From NCBI RefSeq assembly GCF_001044235.1, contig NZ_JYNL01000051.1, positions 22,900 to 86,899 on the forward strand: a DNA stretch of 64,000 nt, in the 5' to 3' direction. The stretch comes from Mycolicibacterium chlorophenolicum. Lineage in GTDB: Bacteria > Actinomycetota > Actinomycetes > Mycobacteriales > Mycobacteriaceae. Shown here piece by piece: positions 59,489 to 64,000 of this stretch. Each line of letters opens with the position of its first letter. Position 1 is the first letter of the stretch. The notes under the pieces were generated by a model. The model made no database searches. It saw only the letters and a list, made by a program, of their open reading frames with translations, and was not told the origin of the DNA. Both the position numbers and the translations under genes were made by a program.

Positions 59489-59710
59489 GCATGCCTCCTC
59501 GTGGTTGATTTCGGTTGTTCCACCTCGACCGACCCGGGAAAGCACAACGCCCCGACGCAGACAGGTCGGGGCGCACACGTAGACGTACTAGCCTCGTCCT
59601 CCTGCGTGGGCCGCCGGGTCTCTGATGAGCCGCTTGCGCGACGAACAACAGATGTACCCGGACCTTCGACCAATTGCTTGGCGACCGACGGTCTTCGGTG
59701 GAACCGTGCC
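59489..59710 (-). ncRNA. L10-type ribosomal protein leader
   Basis: The leader between the promoter and rplJ is about 215 nt. It has CATCAGAGACCCGGCGGCC (minus strand, near 59610-59630), like the conserved part of L10 leaders, and a strong hairpin CGCCCCGAC / GTCGGGGCG (59548-59556 and 59565-59573) with an 8-base loop. L10 or the L10-L12 complex probably binds here to repress translation or cause attenuation. Confidence 0.65.
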
Positions 59711-59740
59711 AGGATAGCCTGCCCCCGCCCGATCAGCCAA
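59711..59740 (-). promoter_or_regulatory. rplJ promoter
   Basis: TTGGCT (59735-59740) and TATCCT (59711-59716) have an 18-base spacer on the minus strand. The -35 overlaps the last codons of the ROK kinase gene. The expected start of transcription is near 59704. Confidence 0.6.
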
Positions 59741-60641
59741 AACGGCCGAGGGCGGCGGCACCGACCAGCCCCGCGTCGCCGCCGAGACGGGCCGGCACGA
59801 CGGTGAGGCCGGCGAGGAAGTCGAGGCCGGCGTAGGTCGTCAGCGCCGCGCGCAGCGGGTCGAAGAGCAAAGCGCCGGATTTCGCGACGCCGCCGCCGAT
59901 GACGACCAGGTCCAGGTCGCAGACCGCGGCCACCGAGGCGATCATCCGGGCGAGCGCGTCGGCGCCGCGCGCAAAGGCCTGCAACGCCACCGGGTGGCCG
60001 CGCAGCGCGTCGTCGGCGAGTTCCTTCGCACCGGCTTCCGGCGGCGCCTGCCATCCGTGGTCGCGGGCCCAGCGGGCCAGGTGCGGGCCGGAGGCGACGG
60101 TCTCGGCGCAGCCGCGGCCTCCGCAGGTGCACGGGTCGCCGCCGGGTTCGACGACGGCGTGCCCGACGTGACCCGCGTTGCCGGAGCGGCCGTGGTACGG
60201 CGTGCCGTCGAGCACCAGGCCGCCGCCGATGCCGGTGGACACCACCATGCCGAGCAGGAAGCGGGCGTCGCGGCCGGCGCCGCGCCACCACTCCCCCATC
60301 GCCATGCACAGGCCGTCACCGCCGAGGCGCACCGGCAGCCCGGTCGCCTCGGCCACCCGCGCGACGAGGGGGAAGCCCCGCCACTGCGGGATGTTGATCG
60401 GGCTGACGGTGCCGGCGGGCACGTCGATGGGGCCCGCCGATCCGACGCCGACGGCGGTCACGTCGGTACCGGAGGCGGCGCGGACGTCGGCGAGCAGCGC
60501 GGCGACGGCCGCCCACACGCTCTCCGCGTCACCGTGCGGGGTGGGGCGCTGTTCGTGGTGGGTGAGGGTGCCGTCGGTATCGACCAGGCCGGCGGCGATC
60601 TTCGTTCCGCCGATGTCGAGGGCCAGGATCGGTGCGGTCAT
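59733..60641 (-). CDS. ROK-family sugar kinase
   Basis: The 302-residue protein phosphorylates a hexose, most likely glucose or an aminosugar. Motifs: ATP-binding LALDIGGTKIAAGLVD, the sugar-binding GNAGHVGHAVVEPGG with catalytic Asp in the preceding region and the ROK zinc site CTCGGRGCAE. It overlaps the SurA-like gene by one base (TGATG) and thus belongs to the mannosidase operon, which suggests use of mannose-containing glycans. M. tuberculosis Rv0650 corresponds. Confidence 0.92.
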   Translation of the reverse strand: MTAPILALDIGGTKIAAGLVDTDGTLTHHEQRPTPHGDAESVWAAVAALLADVRAASGTDVTAVGVGSAGPIDVPAGTVSPINIPQWRGFPLVARVAEATGLPVRLGGDGLCMAMGEWWRGAGRDARFLLGMVVSTGIGGGLVLDGTPYHGRSGNAGHVGHAVVEPGGDPCTCGGRGCAETVASGPHLARWARDHGWQAPPEAGAKELADDALRGHPVALQAFARGADALARMIASVAAVCDLDLVVIGGGVAKSGALLFDPLRAALTTYAGLDFLAGLTVVPARLGGDAGLVGAAALGRFG

Positions 60642-61189
60642 CAGTGGCTGTGGGTGTGGTCGGGCTGGCGCGGATCACCGGGATGCTCGTAGCCGGGCGC
60701 GAGCTGCACCAGTTCGGCGCAGCGGGCGTCCAGCCAGCGACGGTAGGCCCGTCGCCGCGCCGATGCGCAGAGATGTTCGGCGACAGCGCTTTCCGGCATG
60801 CGGCCGGGGTTGCGGGCGTGGTAGTCGGCCACCGCGTCGGCGTCCACGACCACCCCGGCCGTGACGTCGGCGAACACCGCGCGCCCGACCGGGTCGGCGA
60901 GCGTGGCCGCGGCGACGCTGCCCATCTCCATGTGAGCCAGGGTGTCGGGCAGCAGGTCGGCGTGCGGCGGCGCGTCGGCGCCGCGCAGTGTCCCGGCCTC
61001 GCGGGCGACCACCCGCTCGGCCACCAGCACCTGGGTGAGCCAGCGCCGCAGCTGCCGTGCCTCACGGGTGCCCGGCCGGGGCAGTGCGTGTTCGGGGACG
61101 CGGGCGCGCACCGCGCGTTCGCGGGCGTCCACCTCGGCGACCGTCACCGGTTCGCCGCCGACCGTGGCCGCCACCTCCGCCCTCACCAT
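60641..61189 (-). CDS. Small SurA-N/foldase-like protein with His-rich tail
   Basis: The 182-residue protein has a pattern like the N-terminal domain of SurA/PrsA chaperones (VGGEPVTVAEVDARERAVRA, RQLRRWLTQVLVAERVVARE, ADYHARNPGRMPESAVAEHL) without a parvulin isomerase domain, and ends YEHPGDPRQPDHTHSH, a possible metal-binding tail. There is no signal peptide. The ATG at 61187-61189 overlaps the mannosidase stop; a GTG three bases on (61184-61186) is equally possible. It lies between the mannosidase and kinase genes, in the same operon. Function is unknown. Confidence 0.7.
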   Translation of the reverse strand: MVRAEVAATVGGEPVTVAEVDARERAVRARVPEHALPRPGTREARQLRRWLTQVLVAERVVAREAGTLRGADAPPHADLLPDTLAHMEMGSVAAATLADPVGRAVFADVTAGVVVDADAVADYHARNPGRMPESAVAEHLCASARRRAYRRWLDARCAELVQLAPGYEHPGDPRQPDHTHSH

Positions 61190-64000
61190 GTCACCTCGAC
61201 CGACACCGCGGGGGTGTAGACGATCTCGCCGGCGCAGGCCACGCGGATCAGCGCCCACCAGCGCCCGGGCGGCGCCCACCGCGGCGGCGTGACGTCGAAC
61301 CGCAGGTCGACCGAGCCCCGAGCCGGAAGGACGTCGCCGATGATGTTGGGCGTCAACCACTCCCAGGTCCCCCACGGCGAGATCAGGTGTGCCTCGACGG
61401 CGAGGTCGGTGTGGGCGTCGGTGGCGACGGTCACCCGCAACGGTGCCGTCTGGCCCGGCGCGAGCGTCACGGGAGCGGGCTCTGCCACGATGCGCAGCAC
61501 CTGATCGTCGTGGCGCCCCAGCGACACCAGACACACGTCCTCGACGGTCTGGTGCCAGGCCGCGGGGATCGCGGCGCCGGTCGCCGCGAGTTCGGCGCGC
61601 ACGGGGTACCAGCCGGGCGCGGCGGTCGCGGGGACGTCCAGGTCGACGACGGACTCGAGATGTTCACCGGGCGGCAGGACGAAAGGCAGTTCGACGCCGC
61701 CGGGGGTCCAGTCCGGCGGTGCGACGATGCGCACCCTGCCGTGCAGCGCGGCATCGGTGGCGTCGCTGGCGACGGTCAGCCGCAGCGACACCGGTGCGGC
61801 GTGATCGAGCACGAGTCGGTGGGGATGCAGGTGGGCGACCGCAGGCAGCCCGCCGAGCGGGGCGGGCCCGCGGTTGTGCAGCCAGTAGCGACTGTAGAGC
61901 GGCTGTGCCGGTTCGGCATCGGGCCCGAGCGGTTCACCGTCGGCGTCGAGCACCCGGGACAGGTTCAACGGCGTTCGCAGCGTGGCGATCTCGTAGCCGC
62001 CCAGCTGCAGCGCATCAGTGGACGCCTCGACGGGTTCTTCCTTCAGATCGAGGCGCTCTGCCCCCGAGACGGTGCGCAGCCCGGTTTGCAGCGTCACCTG
62101 CGTGCCGCGGCCCAGCGTCTCGACCAACCGGATCGCGATGTCGTCGGTCGGGCCGACCCGCCGGGCACTCCCCTGCGCGGTGGGGTTACCCACCCTCTTG
62201 ATCGCACCCACGGCGACGTCGCCGGCGGGGTGCACCTCCAGCAGCGATCCCCACGCGGGCAGACCTCCGCCGCGCGGATCGTGGTGGGCGCGGACGGCGA
62301 TCAGTTCGTTGTTGAATTCCGCGCTGCGCGCAGGCATTCCGAGGTCGCGCCAGTCACCGGCTCCGGTGACCACGGCGTAGTCGAAGGCGTGCGTCCAGTG
62401 CTGCAGCCCGAAGCCGGAGCCGTCGGGGGCGGTGCGGCGCGGCGGGTCGATCCAGGTGCCCGACGGCCAACCCGTGCAGGACCGCATCAGCGACAGGTGC
62501 AGTGTGCCGTCGGTGTCGACGGCGAAGCCCGGCAAGCCGCGGTTGACGATGGCGACGGTGTGGGATGCGTACTCCTCCCCTACGTCCTGGTCGACGCCGA
62601 TCTCGCCATCGGCCAGGTCGGCGGCCAGTGCGGCGACCGCGGCCACGGTGTACCCGTCGGCGCCCACCACGAGGACCGGGAGCACCCGTGGCGCACGCAG
62701 GTCAGCGCCGGGCACCCAGACGTCACGCAGCGGTGCCGTCGCGGGCACCCACACCCGGGACGCGGCCGCGGGGGCGTCGAGAACCGTTGCGGTGAAGGCG
62801 TTGTCGCCGATGCTGATGCGGATGTCGGGCAGGTTGGAGTCGACCGACAGGTCACCGTAGCGGGGCGCGTCGGCGCTGCTGCAGGTCGCGGTCACGCCGG
62901 CGCGGCCGAGCGCGGCCATAAGCTCGCGGACCGCGGCGAGCAACGGCGCGTCGGCGGCGGCCGGGATCACCACCTCGGCGACCGCGATCGCGCGTGCCGC
63001 GGTGCCGCGGAACCGGATCCGCGCCGTCGCAGACAGGCCGAACCAGCCGTGGGCCGGGTTGTCGAGCGTGTACGGGTGCACGGCCGTGTCGACCGACTCG
63101 GCCGAGCCCGGTTCGTGCAGCAGCGCGAAGCCGCGCCCGATCACGGCGTTGCCCACCTCGCTGACCGGCATGGCGCCCGGCACCGGGCAGGGCCACCGCA
63201 GCCGCAGCAGCCGGTCCTCACCGGTGAAGTCGTCGACGGTGGTGCGGCAGTCCAGGCGGTCGACGCCGTGCCACAGCGTCAACGTCTGGGTGTAGCGCAG
63301 CACCCCGGGGATCTCCCCGGTGACGACCAGACGCTCGCCGATGTCGCTGCGGTACCGGGTCACCGTCGCCGCCGGCGACTGCGCCGACGTGACGACCGGA
63401 CCGCGCGGCAGCAGGTGCCACGGCCCCTCCCCGGCGGTCGGGTGCGCGGGATACTCGTCGTAGACGGCGAGTTCGTTGCCGACCCGGCCCGTGGCGAGCA
63501 ATTCGCGACCGTCCGCCACCAGCGAGCTGACGCCCCCACCACGGGACGCGTCCACCGCGACCGTGATCGTGTCGTTCGCGATGATGTTGCCCGGCAACGC
63601 TTTCCAGTCTTCTGCGGCGCCACCCGGCTCCAGCCGGTAGGACCGCCAGCCCAGCGACGGGACGTCGCGGGCCAGCCAGGTCAGCGCACGGCCGTCGTGC
63701 TCGGCGACCACGGCGACTGCCGCGCCGTCGGCGTCGACGACACGGCCGTGCCACGGCTCGTCGAGATGCACGGTGACCACATCGGTCCGATTGTGCGCCA
63801 ACGGGTTCCATACCACCACCGTGGCATCGACGGCGTCGGAGAGCAGTGTCAGCGCACGGTCGGTGATTCCGCGGCCGAGCTGCCACGCGTCCCGCCACCC
63901 GGTGAGCAGGTCCAGGTACACCTGGTCGGACTCCGACCCGGTGATCGCGTCGTGGTGGGCGCCGTAGGCAAGTTGCACCCAGGCCTTCGCCAGCGCCGCC
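61183..64000 (-). CDS. Alpha-mannosidase, GH38 (N-terminus beyond window)
   Basis: About 939 C-terminal residues are present; the frame is open to base 64000, so the gene continues. The GH38 signature LAYGAHHDAITGSESDQVYL is near the visible start, after which come the all-beta glycosidase domains (TGWRDAWQLGRG, WPSGTWIDPPRRT) and a C-terminal Ig-like part (LAPGQTAPLRVTVATDAHTD). It should trim alpha-mannose units of glycans in the cytoplasm, as no exporter signal can be checked. M. tuberculosis Rv0648 corresponds. It starts an operon with the SurA-like and ROK genes. Confidence 0.93.
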   Translation of the reverse strand, partial: AALAKAWVQLAYGAHHDAITGSESDQVYLDLLTGWRDAWQLGRGITDRALTLLSDAVDATVVVWNPLAHNRTDVVTVHLDEPWHGRVVDADGAAVAVVAEHDGRALTWLARDVPSLGWRSYRLEPGGAAEDWKALPGNIIANDTITVAVDASRGGGVSSLVADGRELLATGRVGNELAVYDEYPAHPTAGEGPWHLLPRGPVVTSAQSPAATVTRYRSDIGERLVVTGEIPGVLRYTQTLTLWHGVDRLDCRTTVDDFTGEDRLLRLRWPCPVPGAMPVSEVGNAVIGRGFALLHEPGSAESVDTAVHPYTLDNPAHGWFGLSATARIRFRGTAARAIAVAEVVIPAAADAPLLAAVRELMAALGRAGVTATCSSADAPRYGDLSVDSNLPDIRISIGDNAFTATVLDAPAAASRVWVPATAPLRDVWVPGADLRAPRVLPVLVVGADGYTVAAVAALAADLADGEIGVDQDVGEEYASHTVAIVNRGLPGFAVDTDGTLHLSLMRSCTGWPSGTWIDPPRRTAPDGSGFGLQHWTHAFDYAVVTGAGDWRDLGMPARSAEFNNELIAVRAHHDPRGGGLPAWGSLLEVHPAGDVAVGAIKRVGNPTAQGSARRVGPTDDIAIRLVETLGRGTQVTLQTGLRTVSGAERLDLKEEPVEASTDALQLGGYEIATLRTPLNLSRVLDADGEPLGPDAEPAQPLYSRYWLHNRGPAPLGGLPAVAHLHPHRLVLDHAAPVSLRLTVASDATDAALHGRVRIVAPPDWTPGGVELPFVLPPGEHLESVVDLDVPATAAPGWYPVRAELAATGAAIPAAWHQTVEDVCLVSLGRHDDQVLRIVAEPAPVTLAPGQTAPLRVTVATDAHTDLAVEAHLISPWGTWEWLTPNIIGDVLPARGSVDLRFDVTPPRWAPPGRWWALIRVACAGEIVYTPAVSVEVTW

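Overview
The window is high-GC actinobacterial DNA, almost certainly from a Mycobacterium (probably a fast-growing Mycolicibacterium). The reasons are gene order and family content: S10 ribosomal operon with a sulfatase beside rpsQ, the mycofactocin locus, the str operon (rpsL-rpsG-fusA-tuf), fadE8/echA4/PaaX/echA5, rpoBC, mceG, rplJL and a GH38 mannosidase, in nearly the order known from M. tuberculosis. Most large genes lie on the minus strand.

Layout. 1-589: start of a sulfatase, running off the left edge. 690-6035: S10 operon (rpsJ-rplC-rplD-rplW-rplB-rpsS-rplV-rpsC-rplP-rpmC-rpsQ, minus strand) with a readable promoter at 6225-6253 and a terminator at 629-660. 6417-11598: lipoprotein carboxylesterase, cytochrome P450, and a TetR/MFS efflux pair sharing a two-operator divergent promoter. 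11588-18759: a complete mycofactocin cluster, mftA-B-C-D-E-F-G on the minus strand and mftR divergent; mftA is a 30-residue precursor peptide. 18764-20565: an ECF sigma factor gene overlapping a gene for a multi-module VOC protein. 20571-22265: a DUF222/HNH (13E12-type) protein. 22450-28903: ferredoxin-reductase-like flavoprotein, an arginine/ornithine catabolic unit (Lrp-type regulator, DDAH-like amidinohydrolase, ornithine aminotransferase), a mycofactocin-coupled type SDR under an operator-like palindrome, a SHOCT membrane protein and a cutinase-like secreted protein. 29070-33388: str operon.

33660-38843 is the most accessory part: TetR regulator, two DUF3558-like lipoproteins, two DUF3060-like exported proteins, a propeller-like protein with no clear start codon and a CotH-type atypical kinase. 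In M. tuberculosis the mmpS5/mmpL5 efflux genes lie in this interval; they are absent here. 38959-43030 is a fatty-acid/CoA oxidation operon (fadE8-echA4-paaX-like-echA5). 43085-47292: PAP2 phosphatase, endonuclease IV, alpha/beta hydrolase and soluble transhydrogenase. 47341-54829: rpoC and rpoB, with a promoter about 300 bases upstream of rpoB. 55214-64000: secreted hydrolase with a long acidic linker, mceG, rplL and rplJ with an L10-type leader, a ROK sugar kinase, a SurA-like small protein and the C-terminal part of an alpha-mannosidase running off the right edge.

Functional theme. The core is information-processing operons; between them sit redox and lipid modules. The mycofactocin cluster makes a peptide-derived redox cofactor, and the SDR at 26309-27160 is of the type that uses it. 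Several genes have leaderless-looking promoters, with the -10 element six bases before the start codon. I saw no tRNA, rRNA, CRISPR array, insertion sequence or prophage. The mycofactocin system is already described in the literature; the less described items are the sigma/VOC pair, the start-less propeller gene with its in-frame stop, the CotH protein and the SurA-like partner of the mannosidase.
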